Part shown: one piece after another, positions 1 through 8,156 of the stretch
How the letters are laid out: every line of letters begins with the position of its first letter
Numbering within the stretch: position 1 is the stretch's first letter
Assembly (NCBI GenBank): GCA_028868535.1
Contig: JAGWUH010000019.1
Location: 1 to 61,460, forward strand
DNA from: Sphingomonadales bacterium
Lineage (GTDB): Bacteria > Pseudomonadota > Alphaproteobacteria > Sphingomonadales > Sphingomonadaceae
Length of the DNA: 61,460 nt
Direction of reading: 5' to 3'
Notes under the pieces: model-generated
The model's database searches: none
Seen by the model: the letters and a program-made list of their open reading frames with translations, nothing else
Told to the model about the DNA's origin: nothing
Translations under genes and position numbers: made by a program

Positions 1-119
1 TCGAACAGCTTGCGCATCTTGTCGAGGATCAGCAGCGACGCGGCGATCAGGAACACCGCCAGCATCGGCATCGTCACCTGCCGGAAGATATAGCGGTCGA
101 TGTCGGAAAGCGGCTTCAC
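1..119 (-). CDS. LptF/LptG-type permease, N-terminal fragment (cut by window edge)
   Basis: Only the first 39 codons are inside the window. Reading leftward from a GTG at 117-119, the peptide starts MKPLSDIDRYIFRQ and runs into one hydrophobic segment followed by LDKMRKLF. That pattern (a DRY-like start, an amphipathic helix, TM1, then a basic turn) is typical of the LptF/LptG (YjgP/YjgQ) permeases, which work with LptB to extract lipopolysaccharide from the inner membrane. An in-frame TAG lies upstream with no ATG between, so GTG is the likely start, although no clear ribosome-binding site is visible. LptF and LptG cannot be told apart from so short a piece. Confidence 0.6.
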   Translation of the reverse strand, partial: MKPLSDIDRYIFRQVTMPMLAVFLIAASLLILDKMRKLF

Positions 120-207
120 GAGGGGGCGGGCAGTCTCTGTCGCGCGGGCCGGCGGGCCGTGCGTGTGGCAGCACTATGCGTTCGCGGCGCCGGTTTCAAC
201 GCCGCAT

Positions 208-801
208 TTACGGCGCGCCGAACCGTTCGGCCAGCGCCAGCAGGTCGTCCTGGCGCTGCACGCCGCAGCTGCGCATCACCCCGGCGACGGTGACATAGGC
301 GCCGACGGTGAACAGGAAGTCCATCATCTGCGCCGGGGTCCATTCGGCCATCAGCCGGTTCCAGTTGTCCTCGCCGATCTCGTGGCGCTCGACCAGGTCC
401 TCGGTCGCGCGGATCACGGTCTTCTCGAAATCGGAGAAATAGGGATCGTCGGCGCCGTGCTTGATCGGCTCGAACAGCCCGGTTTCCAGCCCGAACGACT
501 GGCTGGTGTTGAGGTGGCTCGACCACATGTAGGTCGCCTTCGTCAGCCAGGCGGTGCGCATGATCGCGATCTGGCGCTGGCGCACCGGCACCGTGCTGGT
601 GACGAGGACGTGAATGTTGAGCGTGCTGAACAGGTCCGCCACCACCGGGTTGTGGATGAAGGTGCGCAGCACCGGGTTGGTGTCCGCACCCTTGAACGGC
701 CCGGTCTTCCAGCGCTCGAACATCGCCTTCATCTCCGGCGTCAGTTCGTCGTCGCCGAGCGGGGCGAGGCGCGGCGGCGGGTCGGCTGGCAGCATCGGCA
801 T
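208..801 (-). CDS. Carboxymuconolactone decarboxylase (AhpD-fold) family protein
   Basis: 197 residues, a usual length for this family. The central stretch around residues 60-105 (RQRQIAIMRTAWLTKATYMW followed by SSHLNTSQSFGLE) matches the all-helical AhpD-like fold, in which an aromatic residue and a histidine sit where redox members carry CxxC. No CxxC is present, so this is not an alkylhydroperoxidase of the AhpD type. Relatives in sphingomonads are often found near aromatic or hydrocarbon catabolism genes, but no such genes are adjacent here. It is transcribed away from ppx. The substrate is unknown. Confidence 0.75.
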   Translation of the reverse strand: MPMLPADPPPRLAPLGDDELTPEMKAMFERWKTGPFKGADTNPVLRTFIHNPVVADLFSTLNIHVLVTSTVPVRQRQIAIMRTAWLTKATYMWSSHLNTSQSFGLETGLFEPIKHGADDPYFSDFEKTVIRATEDLVERHEIGEDNWNRLMAEWTPAQMMDFLFTVGAYVTVAGVMRSCGVQRQDDLLALAERFGAP

Positions 802-950
802 GGTTCTCCCCGGTTGTCTGGCGCGGCAATGTGCCGATCCGCGGCGCGGCCGGCAAGCAATCCTTGTCGCTGCGCGCCGGGCGCGCTAGGTTGGCGTCAG
901 GTACCCGGCCGCAAGCAGGCGGCGGGCTGATGCAGAATTGAGTAAGTGCC

Positions 951-2282
951 ATGGCGGAATTCGATCCGCCGGACGCGATCGAGAACCCGGCCACGGGGGC
1001 CTGCGGCGAGGATACGCCGCAGCAGGCGCAGCGCAAGGGCGAGGGCAGGTCGGCCCGGCGCCGGCGCTCGCGGGCCGGAGCTTCGTCCACGTCCGGCGAT
1101 CCCTCGCGGCAGCGGGCCGGCGCCAAGCCGACTCCCTTGCCGCGCCAGGACGACACGGCCGAAGCATGGCTGGCCGCGAGCGAGGAAAGCCGTTTCGCCT
1201 TCACCGGCCAGGAAGCAGCCCCCGTCACCCCGCCGACGGTGGCCCGGCCGCTGCCGGGCTATCGTCAGAGCTATGCCGCGATCGATCTCGGCACCAACAA
1301 CTGCCGCCTGCTGATCGCGCGGCCTTCGGGCGACAACTTCGTCGTCGTCGATGCCTTCAGCCGCGTCGTCCGGCTGGGTGAGGGCCTGGCGCAGACCGGG
1401 ATGCTCTCGGACGAGGCCATGGACCGCGCCGTATCGGCGCTGCGCATCTGCGCCGACAAGCTCAAGCGGCGCAACGTCCACCTCGCGCGCTCGGTCGCGA
1501 CCGAGGCCTGTCGCCGCGCCGGCAACGGCAGCGCCTTCATCGAGCGCGTCCACCGCGAGACCGGGATCGTGCTCGACGTCATCTCCGCGCGCGAGGAGGC
1601 GCGCCTGGCGGTGCTCGGCTGCCACATCCTGCTCGAGCCCGGGCACGGCCCGGCGTTGATCTTCGACATCGGCGGCGGCTCGACCGAACTGGTGCTGATC
1701 GAATCGACGCCGACGGTACCGCGCATCCTCGACTGGATCAGCGTGCCCTGGGGCGTCGTCTCGCTCAGCGAGACGGTCGGCGGCGAAGGCGCCACGCCCG
1801 AAGCCCGCCGCGCCCGCTATGCCGGGATGCGCGACCGCGTGGCGGACAGCTTCGCGACGTTCTCCGCCCGGCTCGATCCGCTGCGCGCCGCCGCCGCCAG
1901 CGGGGACAGCCCGCCGCTGCGCCTGCTCGGCACCAGCGGCACCGTCACCACGCTCGCCAGCGTCCACCTCGACCTGCCGCAGTACGACCGCAGCGCCGTC
2001 GACGGGCTGGTCGTCCCCGCGGCGTCGATGCGCGCGATCAGCACCCGCCTGTCCGACATGGCAATCGAGCAGCGCCGCGAGCTGCCCTGCATCGGCCGCG
2101 AGCGTGCCGATCTCGTCGTCGCCGGCTGTGCGATCCTCGAGGCGATCCTCGATCTCTGGCCGACCGACCGGCTCGGCGTCGCCGATCGCGGCATCCGCGA
2201 AGGCATCCTGCGCAGCCTGATCAGCGCCAACGACGCCGGTGAGCGCGCCCGCGCCACGCTGCGCGAACTGAAACTGAGGTAG
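951..2282 (+). CDS. ppx: Exopolyphosphatase / guanosine pentaphosphate phosphatase (Ppx/GppA)
   Basis: 443 residues. An ASKHA-type ATPase fold begins near residue 108 (YAAIDLGTNNCRLLIA, with Asp112), and the second phosphate motif FDIGGGSTE starts near residue 238. The family cleaves terminal phosphate from polyphosphate or pppGpp in the cytoplasm. The first ~105 residues form a polar, Arg/Ala-rich, probably disordered tail that is absent from the minimal family core. The product is shorter than the ~500-residue E. coli enzymes and appears to lack their long C-terminal HD extension. Four bases separate it from rlmE, so the two are probably cotranscribed. Ppx and GppA activity cannot be distinguished by reading. 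Confidence 0.9.
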   Translation: MAEFDPPDAIENPATGACGEDTPQQAQRKGEGRSARRRRSRAGASSTSGDPSRQRAGAKPTPLPRQDDTAEAWLAASEESRFAFTGQEAAPVTPPTVARPLPGYRQSYAAIDLGTNNCRLLIARPSGDNFVVVDAFSRVVRLGEGLAQTGMLSDEAMDRAVSALRICADKLKRRNVHLARSVATEACRRAGNGSAFIERVHRETGIVLDVISAREEARLAVLGCHILLEPGHGPALIFDIGGGSTELVLIESTPTVPRILDWISVPWGVVSLSETVGGEGATPEARRARYAGMRDRVADSFATFSARLDPLRAAAASGDSPPLRLLGTSGTVTTLASVHLDLPQYDRSAVDGLVVPAASMRAISTRLSDMAIEQRRELPCIGRERADLVVAGCAILEAILDLWPTDRLGVADRGIREGILRSLISANDAGERARATLRELKLR

Positions 2283-2286
2283 GCCG

Positions 2287-2967
2287 GTGGCACGAGGACA
2301 GGGCAACCCGGGCGAGCGTCTGCGCACCGCGAAAAGCCGCACCGCCAGTTCGGCGCGCTGGCTGTCGCGCCAGCTCGCCGATCCCTACGTCAAGAAGGCC
2401 AAGGCCGAAGGCTACCGCAGCCGCGCCGCCTACAAGCTGCGCGAGCTCGACGAGAAGTTCGGCCTGCTCAAGGGGGTGAAGCGCGTCGTCGATCTCGGCG
2501 TCGCCCCGGGCGGGTGGAGCCAGGTCGTGCGCCAGCAGCGGCCGCAGGCGGCGGTCGTGGGGATCGACCTGCTGCCGACCGATCCGATCCCGGGCGTGGT
2601 CCTGCTGCAGATGGACTTCATGGCCGACGAGGCCGTGGCGGCGATCACCGAGCCGCTGGGCGGCCCGCCCGACCTGGTGCTGTCCGACATGGCGGCCAAC
2701 ACCGTCGGCCACAAGCAGACCGACCACCTGCGGACGATGGGGCTGGTCGAGACGGCGGCCGATTTCGCGATTGCGCACCTCGCGCCGGGCGGGGCGTTCG
2801 TCGCCAAGGTGCTGGCCGGCGGGACCGATCCGCAGTTGCTGGCACTGTTGAAGAAGCACTTCGCCACGGTGAAGCATGCAAAGCCGCCGGCGAGCCGCAA
2901 GGATTCCTCGGAATGGTATGTCATTGCCCAGGGCTTCAAAGGCAAGGTTGACGCCGCTTCCGCCTGA
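2287..2967 (+). CDS. rlmE: 23S rRNA (uridine-2'-O-)methyltransferase RlmE (FtsJ/RrmJ)
   Basis: 226 residues starting at GTG, four bases after the ppx stop. The protein shows the RrmJ signature set: SRAAYKLRELDEKF (catalytic Lys region), VVDLGVAPGGWSQV (SAM-binding loop), LSDMAANTVGHK (catalytic Asp), FVAKVLAGG (second Lys) and SSEWYVIAQGFKG (Glu). It 2'-O-methylates U2552 in the A-loop of 23S rRNA during late 50S assembly. The ~30-residue basic N-terminal extension is common in alphaproteobacteria. The tight spacing and GTG start suggest translational coupling to ppx. Confidence 0.95.
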   Translation: MARGQGNPGERLRTAKSRTASSARWLSRQLADPYVKKAKAEGYRSRAAYKLRELDEKFGLLKGVKRVVDLGVAPGGWSQVVRQQRPQAAVVGIDLLPTDPIPGVVLLQMDFMADEAVAAITEPLGGPPDLVLSDMAANTVGHKQTDHLRTMGLVETAADFAIAHLAPGGAFVAKVLAGGTDPQLLALLKKHFATVKHAKPPASRKDSSEWYVIAQGFKGKVDAASA

Positions 2968-3114
2968 ACGCCCGATGAATAGTTTCGGAACAGGGCGCGA
3001 TTCTCGGAAAATGCAACGCGTTTGATCGCGGCGAGTCGTCGTTTCATCAATCGAAACGCCACCGGTCGTCGCGTTTCGGGGGAACTCGGCGCGCGTCAGG
3101 TGGATTTTACCGGC

Positions 3115-4167
3115 ATGACGCAACCGCATTCCTCTTCGCTTCGTGCGACCATGGCGCTCGCCGCCGTCCTCGCACTGGGTTCAACGCCGGCCTGGGCGCA
3201 AAGTGCCGATCCCGGCACCGCCCCCGCCGCGGCTTCCCCACCGGCCATCGTGCTGCCCCCGGCGGCGCCGGCGCCGGCCGCCGCGCCGGTGATGCAGGCC
3301 AGCCCGGTGGTGCAGGCCGTGCCGCCGCAATCGCAGCCGCCGGCCGCGGCGGCCGATGCCACCTCCGCGCCGTCCCGTCCGGCGGCGCGGGTTGCTGCCC
3401 GCCCTGCTCCCCGCGCTGCCTCGGCGGCGCGCCCTGCCTCCGCCCGATCATCCGCCGTGCCCGCGCCTGTCCCCCCTTCGGGCGCCGGCATGGCCGCCGC
3501 GTCGCCGTCCGTGTCCACGCCAATACCGGCGCGGGCGGCGACGTCACCGGCGATGGCGCCCGCATCCGGCCCGGCACCCGCCGTCGCCCCGGCCAGGGCC
3601 GCTGCGGCGCCTCCGTCGCCGGAATCCGAATGGGAACTGGGGCTGGCGGCGCTCGTCGGCATCGGCCTGATCGGCGGCGCCGCGATGATGGCCGCCAATG
3701 CCCGCCGCCGCCGCGAATCGCTCGCCGCCGAGCATGATGCCTTCGAGGAAGCGACCGCCGCGCAGGCGGCGGCGATTGCCCCGGGCTCGGCCCCGGTGGC
3801 GGTCCGGCCCGACGCGGTCCGGGAAAGCATCGTCCCGCCGAGCTGGGAGCAGACGCGCGAAGGCGTGGCGCCCCCCGCGCCCGTGGTCGAAGCCGGCGAC
3901 GAGCCGCGCGTCGACGCGCTCGAGGAAGGCGGGGACCGTGCCGGTCCTGCCACCGAGGACGCGCTGCGCGAGCGGCGGATCGAGGAAATGGTCGCCGCCC
4001 CGCCCGATGCCGACAACCCGTTCCGCAGCCGCAAGGCGCGGCGACGCCGCGCCCGCAACCTGCTGGCGCAGCGCGAGGCCGAACTGCGCGAGGAAGCCAG
4101 CCGCCCGTTCGACTGGGCCGGCTACCAGGCCAGCGCGCAACGCCGCCCGACCGAGCCGGTCAACTGA
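3115..4167 (+). CDS. Exported Pro/Ala-rich protein with central membrane anchor, unknown function
   Basis: 350 residues from the ATG at 3115. I chose this start because it opens directly into a signal peptide (LRATMALAAVLALGSTPAWAQ region, residues ~9-28); an upstream ATG at 3022 would add 31 non-signal residues. Residues ~30-165 are a low-complexity Ala/Pro/Ser linker. One hydrophobic helix follows near 180-200 (LALVGIGLIGGAAMMA type). The charged C-terminal part has Arg-rich clusters and ends RRPTEPVN. This looks like a cell-envelope protein with a disordered periplasmic arm and a cytoplasmic tail. I do not recognise a domain. A possible terminator hairpin lies 19 bases after the stop. Confidence 0.7.
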   Translation: MTQPHSSSLRATMALAAVLALGSTPAWAQSADPGTAPAAASPPAIVLPPAAPAPAAAPVMQASPVVQAVPPQSQPPAAAADATSAPSRPAARVAARPAPRAASAARPASARSSAVPAPVPPSGAGMAAASPSVSTPIPARAATSPAMAPASGPAPAVAPARAAAAPPSPESEWELGLAALVGIGLIGGAAMMAANARRRRESLAAEHDAFEEATAAQAAAIAPGSAPVAVRPDAVRESIVPPSWEQTREGVAPPAPVVEAGDEPRVDALEEGGDRAGPATEDALRERRIEEMVAAPPDADNPFRSRKARRRRARNLLAQREAELREEASRPFDWAGYQASAQRRPTEPVN

Positions 4168-4185
4168 TCGTCACGCCGCCGGAGC

Positions 4186-4211
4186 AGGGCGGTCCCGCGC
4201 GGGGCCGCCCT
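4186..4211. terminator. Hairpin between convergent genes, possible terminator
   Basis: An 11-bp stem with a GCGC loop (arms 4186-4196 and 4201-4211, one G-T pair) sits between the Pro/Ala-rich gene and the convergent methyltransferase. Its arms closely resemble those of the rplL terminator at 6274-6297. The following U tract is poor, so termination may be weak. Confidence 0.5.
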
Positions 4212-4232
4212 TGCCAGGTGGACGGCCGGGGC

Positions 4233-4868
4233 TCAGAACAGGCCGGGCAACAGCCGCCAGCGGACGCTTGCGCAATAGGCGCGATAGGCGTCGTCGCGCG
4301 ACAGCAGCGCTTCCTCCGCCAGCAGGCGGCGTACCTGCGCCCACCAGCCGATCGTGTAGATCAGCACGTTCATCGGCGAGAAGAACAGCAGCAGCGAGCC
4401 GATGTGAACCAGCAGGTAGCCGGCGTACATCGGGTGCCGTACCAGCCGGTAAGGCCCTGAAATCTTGATGCCGCGATTGGCGGGCGCCACGCCGAACGAG
4501 CGGCGCAACGCCAGCTTGGCATAAAGCTGCCCGCAATTGCCGAAGAACAGCAGCGCCAGCCCGACCGGGGCGAACGCGGGAAACAGGTCGTAGCCGGGCT
4601 GGATCAGCAGCGGCGCCGCGGTCGCGGTGATCGCCAGCAGCCAGTCGCCCAGCCGCAGCGAGATCGCCTGCGTCGGGCGACGGATCAGCACGAACACCAT
4701 CACCGCCGTCTCCGACAGCAGCAGCAGCGGCGCATAGGCGTTGGGGGAGACGATCACGCGGCGCACCAGCCACACCCACAGCAGCGCGATCACCACCTGC
4801 TCGATGCGGTCGAGCGTCTGCGGGCGCAGCCATGGCCGCGTGCCTGCCGGAATTGCCGAAGCGTCCAT
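4233..4868 (-). CDS. Isoprenylcysteine O-methyltransferase / PEMT-like membrane protein
   Basis: 211 residues. The ATG at 4868 is preceded by GAGGGACAG and is preferred to an upstream frame extension. The protein has about five hydrophobic segments and the C-terminal signature GPYRLVRHPMYAGYLL, the SAM-binding RHPxY motif of the ICMT/PEMT superfamily, which methylates lipid-linked or small acceptors at the inner membrane. The acceptor of bacterial members is generally unknown. It is convergent with the preceding gene and divergent from the rplJ leader region. Confidence 0.8.
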   Translation of the reverse strand: MDASAIPAGTRPWLRPQTLDRIEQVVIALLWVWLVRRVIVSPNAYAPLLLLSETAVMVFVLIRRPTQAISLRLGDWLLAITATAAPLLIQPGYDLFPAFAPVGLALLFFGNCGQLYAKLALRRSFGVAPANRGIKISGPYRLVRHPMYAGYLLVHIGSLLLFFSPMNVLIYTIGWWAQVRRLLAEEALLSRDDAYRAYCASVRWRLLPGLF

Positions 4869-5039
4869 CTGTCCCTCGCTCGCCAGGTTCGCGAACCGGC
4901 CGAAGGTTTGCGGGAACAAGGTTAACAAACGGTCTATGCGCCGCCGCCGCGGGTCCGCGATGGCCGCAGGAACCCGCCACCGCGCTTGACTCGCGCGTCG
5001 CTGCCTGCCAAGGGCCGCCGCGATCCCGGCGTCCGCGTC
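4869..5039. other. Intergenic region, probable promoters for the divergent methyltransferase and rplJL
   Basis: This 171-base stretch contains no plausible gene. A TTGACT hexamer at about 4985-4990 faces rplJ and could be a -35 element, but I see no convincing -10 at normal spacing. A GTTAAC lies at 4921-4926 near the methyltransferase start. Confidence 0.35.
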
Positions 5040-5110
5040 GGGTTCATCCGTCCGAGACAGTTGGTGCACGGGGTCTGCCCGCGCTTAATTTCCAGCCTAG
5101 ACGGGGAAAA
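5040..5110 (+). ncRNA. Ribosomal protein L10 leader-like element
   Basis: Upstream of rplJ, an outer helix CCGTC (5048-5052) / GACGG (5100-5104) encloses GAGACA, then GTTGG pairing with CCAGC, around an inner hairpin and the conserved-looking TTAATTT. This agrees with the L10 leader, where the L10(L12)4 complex binds a kink-turned RNA and represses its own operon. The assignment rests on remembered consensus features and position, not a covariance-model search. About 165 bases of GC-rich, hairpin-prone sequence follow before the rplJ start. Confidence 0.6.
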
Positions 5111-5276
5111 GAGATCCAGCCCGGCCACGGCACATGCCTCCGGCCCGGCCATGCCCGTGCTTGCACGGCTCCTTCCCTTGTCAAAACGGACTCGCTCCGC
5201 ACGCCCCCGGGCTTGCGGGCAAACGTAGCCGGTCGTGCGGACGCAAGTGCGTGCGGCCATTTTGAAGGAGTAAGGC

Positions 5277-5792
5277 ATGGATCGTTCGCAGAAAGCCGAA
5301 TCGGTCGCATCGCTGAACGCGGTCTTCAACGAGGTCGGCGTGGTGGTCATCACCCGCAACCTCGGCATGTCGGTGAAGCAAAGCACCGCCCTGCGTGGCA
5401 AGATCCGTGAAGCGGGCGCGACCTACAAGGTTGCGAAGAACCGTCTTGCCAAGCTTGCCATCAAGGACACGGCCTACGCGGGACTCGACGAGTTCCTCAC
5501 CGGCCCGACCGCCATCGCTGCGTCGGTGGACCCGGTCGCCGCCGCCAAGGCGGTCGTGGACTTCGCCAAGACGACCGACAAGATCGAGATCGTCGGCGGT
5601 TCGATGGGCACGCAGGTTCTGAATGCGGCAGGGATCCAGGCGCTCGCCTCGATGCCGTCGCTCGACGAACTGCGCGCGAAGCTTGTCGGCCTCGTCCAGG
5701 CTCCGGCGACGAAGATCGCCCAGCTTTCGACCGCACCCGCGGCGAAGCTGGCGCGCGTGTTCGGCGCCTATGCCGCCAAGGACGCTGCCTGA
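5277..5792 (+). CDS. rplJ: 50S ribosomal protein L10
   Basis: 171 residues beginning [20 protein letters not shown], preceded by a good AAGGAG site. [17 protein letters not shown] and [10 protein letters not shown] are typical L10 signatures. The protein anchors L7/L12 dimers on the stalk base of the large subunit through its C-terminal helix (here within ~135-171). It lies 60 bases upstream of rplL and is probably autoregulated through the leader at 5040-5110. rplK and rplA, which often precede it, are not adjacent. Confidence 0.98.
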   Translation: MDRSQKAESVASLNAVFNEVGVVVITRNLGMSVKQSTALRGKIREAGATYKVAKNRLAKLAIKDTAYAGLDEFLTGPTAIAASVDPVAAAKAVVDFAKTTDKIEIVGGSMGTQVLNAAGIQALASMPSLDELRAKLVGLVQAPATKIAQLSTAPAAKLARVFGAYAAKDAA

Positions 5793-5852
5793 AAAAAGCG
5801 GTTCTGAACGATAATTCCCGGGCAACCGGATCAACCCATTGGAGAATGCATC

Positions 5853-6233
5853 ATGGCCGATATCGCCAAGCTTGTTGAAGAACTCTCGAAGCTGACCGTC
5901 CTCGAGGCGGCTGACCTCGCCAAGGCCCTCGAAGAGGCGTGGGGCGTTTCCGCCGCCGCCGCCGTCGCGGTGGCCGCTGCTCCGGCCGGTGGTGGCGCTG
6001 CCGCCGAAGCCGCCGAGGAGAAGACCGAATTCGACGTCATCCTGACCGGCGACGGCGGGAAGAAGATCCAGGTCATCAAGGAAGTCCGCGCGATCACCAG
6101 CCTCGGCCTGACCGAAGCCAAGACCCTCGTGGAATCGGCTCCGAAGGCCGTCAAGGAAGGCGTCTCGAAGGCTGAGGCCGAAGAGATCAAGAAGAAGATC
6201 GAGGAAGCCGGCGGCACCGTCGAGATCAAGTAA
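5853..6233 (+). CDS. rplL: 50S ribosomal protein L7/L12
   Basis: 126 residues. The N-terminal dimerisation domain ([20 protein letters not shown]) is followed by an Ala/Gly-rich hinge (~residues 30-53) and the C-terminal factor-binding domain ([20 protein letters not shown] through [10 protein letters not shown]). It forms the flexible stalk that recruits translation factors. It is the second gene of the rplJL unit and is followed about 40 bases later by a strong intrinsic terminator. rpoB is not downstream, unlike the arrangement in many bacteria. Confidence 0.98.
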   Translation: MADIAKLVEELSKLTVLEAADLAKALEEAWGVSAAAAVAVAAAPAGGGAAAEAAEEKTEFDVILTGDGGKKIQVIKEVRAITSLGLTEAKTLVESAPKAVKEGVSKAEAEEIKKKIEEAGGTVEIK

Positions 6234-6273
6234 GCTTGATCACGCTTCCGATCGGCTTTCCGATCGAAACGAG

Positions 6274-6300
6274 AGGGCGGTCCGCAAGGGCCGCCCTTTT
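6274..6300 (+). terminator. Rho-independent terminator of rplJL
   Basis: A 10-bp stem (arms 6274-6283 and 6288-6297, one G-T pair) with a GCAA tetraloop is followed by TTTT. Its 3' edge is the first unit of the 15-bp tandem repeat at 6296-6340. Confidence 0.9.
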
Positions 6301-6340
6301 CGATTCAGGCCTTTTCGATTCAGGCCTTTTCGATTCTGGC
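6296..6340. repeat. Three tandem copies of a 15-bp unit across a stop codon
   Basis: The plus-strand unit CTTTTCGATTCAGGC occurs at 6296-6310 and 6311-6325, with a one-base variant (CTTTTCGATTCTGGC) at 6326-6340. On the minus strand the unit encodes (R/I)EKA followed by TGA, so the repeat spans the end of the alpha-glucosidase gene and runs into the U tract of the rplL terminator. Confidence 0.9.
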
Positions 6341-7924
6341 CTTCACGATCCGCGCGCCATACGGCGGCAGGTGCGCCGCATCGGCGCCGTTGACCGCCAG
6401 CAGCACCGCGCCAGCCGGTGCGGCGTGCGCGACCGGCTTCGTGCCGAGGTTGAACGCGCAGCGCAGCGTCTCGCCGTCGTGGACGCGGTCGAAGGCCAGC
6501 AGGTCGCCCTTGGTCCGGCAGTCGGCGAACGTGCCCAGTCGCAGCGCCGGGTGGGCCTTGCGCAGCGCCAGCATCGCGCGGGTGAAGTGCAGTTGCGATT
6601 CCGCGTCCGCCTCCTGCGCCGCCACGGCGCGGGTGATGTTGGCGGCGGACAGCGGCAGCCAGGGCGTGCCGGTGGTGAAGCCGCCATGCGGCGCGGCGGC
6701 GTCCCACGGGATCGGCGTGCGCACGCCGTCGCGAGACAGCGTCAGCGGCCAGTTGGCGATCGCCTCCGGGTCCTGCAGCAAGGCAAACGGGATCTCGTCC
6801 TGCTCCAGCGCCAGCTCCTGCCCCTGGTAGAGGAAGACGTTGCCGCGCAGGCAGCACAGTAGCGCCGTCGCCAGCCTCGCGAACGCCGGGATGTCGCCGG
6901 GCGCGCACCAGCGCGAGACCGAGCGCGGCGCGTCGTGGTTCTCGAACGCCCAGCTTGGCCAGCCCTCGCCCGGCGCGCCCGGCCATGCCCGCTGCGTTTT
7001 CGCCACCAATGCCGGGTTCAGCGCCTTGGCATAGAGGAAATCGAAGCTGTAGGCGCTCGAAAGTCGTTCGTTTCCGGCGGTATAGACCTTCATCAGCGGC
7101 ATGACGCGGGGTCCGCCCACCTCCGCGACGGTGAAAACCGCACCATAACCCGCGCATAACGCGGCGATACGCTCCACGAAGGGCACCACGCCGGGGTGAT
7201 CCTGGCTGTGCGTGCGCCGCTGGAAGTCGAACGGCCGCGTCCGCGGCCCGGCGTCGGTCGCCGCCGGATTGTCGCGCAGTTTCGGATCGAACATCGCGTG
7301 ATTCAGCGCGTCGAGCCGGAATCCGTCGACGCCGCGCTCCAGCCAGAACCGCGATGCCGCCAGCAGCGCGTCCTGCACCGCCGGGTTGTGGCAGTTGAGC
7401 TGCGGCTGCTCCTTGAGGAACTGGTGCATGTAGTACTGCCGCCGCCGCGCGTCCCAGGTCCACGCCGGCCCGCCGAACACCGATTGCCAGTTGCTCGGCG
7501 GCGTGCCGTCCGGCTTCGGATCGGCCCAGACGTACCAGTCGGCCTTGTCGTTGGTGCGGGTCGCGCGGCTTTCCGCGAACCACGCGTGCCGGTCCGAGGT
7601 GTGGGCATAGACCTGGTCGATCACCACCTTCAGCCCCAGCGCGTGCGCCCGCGCGACCAGCGCGTCGAAGTCCGCCAGAGTGCCGAACATCGGATCGACG
7701 TCGCAGTAGTCGGCGACGTCGTAGCCGAAATCGACCATCGGCGAGGTGAAGAACGGCGATAGCCAGATCGCGTCGACGCCAAGCCGGGCGACATGGTCGA
7801 GCCGCGCGGTGATCCCCGGCAGGTCGCCGATGCCGTCGCCGTTCGAATCGGCGAAGCTGCGCGGATAGATCTGGTAGACGGCGGCGCCTTTCCACCAGGG
7901 GCTTGCGGGCTCGGGCTGGCTCAT
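6320..7924 (-). CDS. GH13 alpha-glucosidase (alpha-amylase family)
   Basis: 534 residues with the full GH13 barrel: VYQIYPRSFADSNGDGIGDL, then the nucleophile Asp205 in GFRLDALNH, the acid/base Glu268 in VFTVAEVGG, and the third Asp in FENHDAPR. The QIYPRSF start, the loop after beta-4 and the length fit the oligo-1,6-glucosidase/alpha-glucosidase subgroup, which releases glucose from short malto-oligosaccharides. There is no signal peptide, so the enzyme is cytoplasmic. It is divergent from the glycogen operon across 232 bases and probably processes maltodextrins from it or from uptake. Its 3' end carries the 15-bp repeat. Confidence 0.88.
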   Translation of the reverse strand: MSQPEPASPWWKGAAVYQIYPRSFADSNGDGIGDLPGITARLDHVARLGVDAIWLSPFFTSPMVDFGYDVADYCDVDPMFGTLADFDALVARAHALGLKVVIDQVYAHTSDRHAWFAESRATRTNDKADWYVWADPKPDGTPPSNWQSVFGGPAWTWDARRRQYYMHQFLKEQPQLNCHNPAVQDALLAASRFWLERGVDGFRLDALNHAMFDPKLRDNPAATDAGPRTRPFDFQRRTHSQDHPGVVPFVERIAALCAGYGAVFTVAEVGGPRVMPLMKVYTAGNERLSSAYSFDFLYAKALNPALVAKTQRAWPGAPGEGWPSWAFENHDAPRSVSRWCAPGDIPAFARLATALLCCLRGNVFLYQGQELALEQDEIPFALLQDPEAIANWPLTLSRDGVRTPIPWDAAAPHGGFTTGTPWLPLSAANITRAVAAQEADAESQLHFTRAMLALRKAHPALRLGTFADCRTKGDLLAFDRVHDGETLRCAFNLGTKPVAHAAPAGAVLLAVNGADAAHLPPYGARIVKARIEKA

Positions 7925-8156
7925 GCCGTGCTTCTACGCGGCGGGATCACGCCCCGTCGAGACGGCCGCGACGGCGGAATACGTATGTCGCGACGGGAAA
8001 AAAGCGAGTGTTGCCCGCCCGGCGCTGCTAATCCTCGCTTGCCGACACAGGCAGGTGTGCATTAGCCTCGGTCCCAGCGGAAAGTCGAGGGTGAGGATTA
8101 CCTGCAATCGGGTGCACGGGGCGATCCGCGTGCCCCATGTCATTGAGGGATCCGTC

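Noticed and set aside
7923..8156. Upstream extension of glgP by 78 codons
   Set aside because: The added residues do not resemble glycogen phosphorylase and cross the divergent promoter region; a ribosome-binding site favours TTG at 8157.
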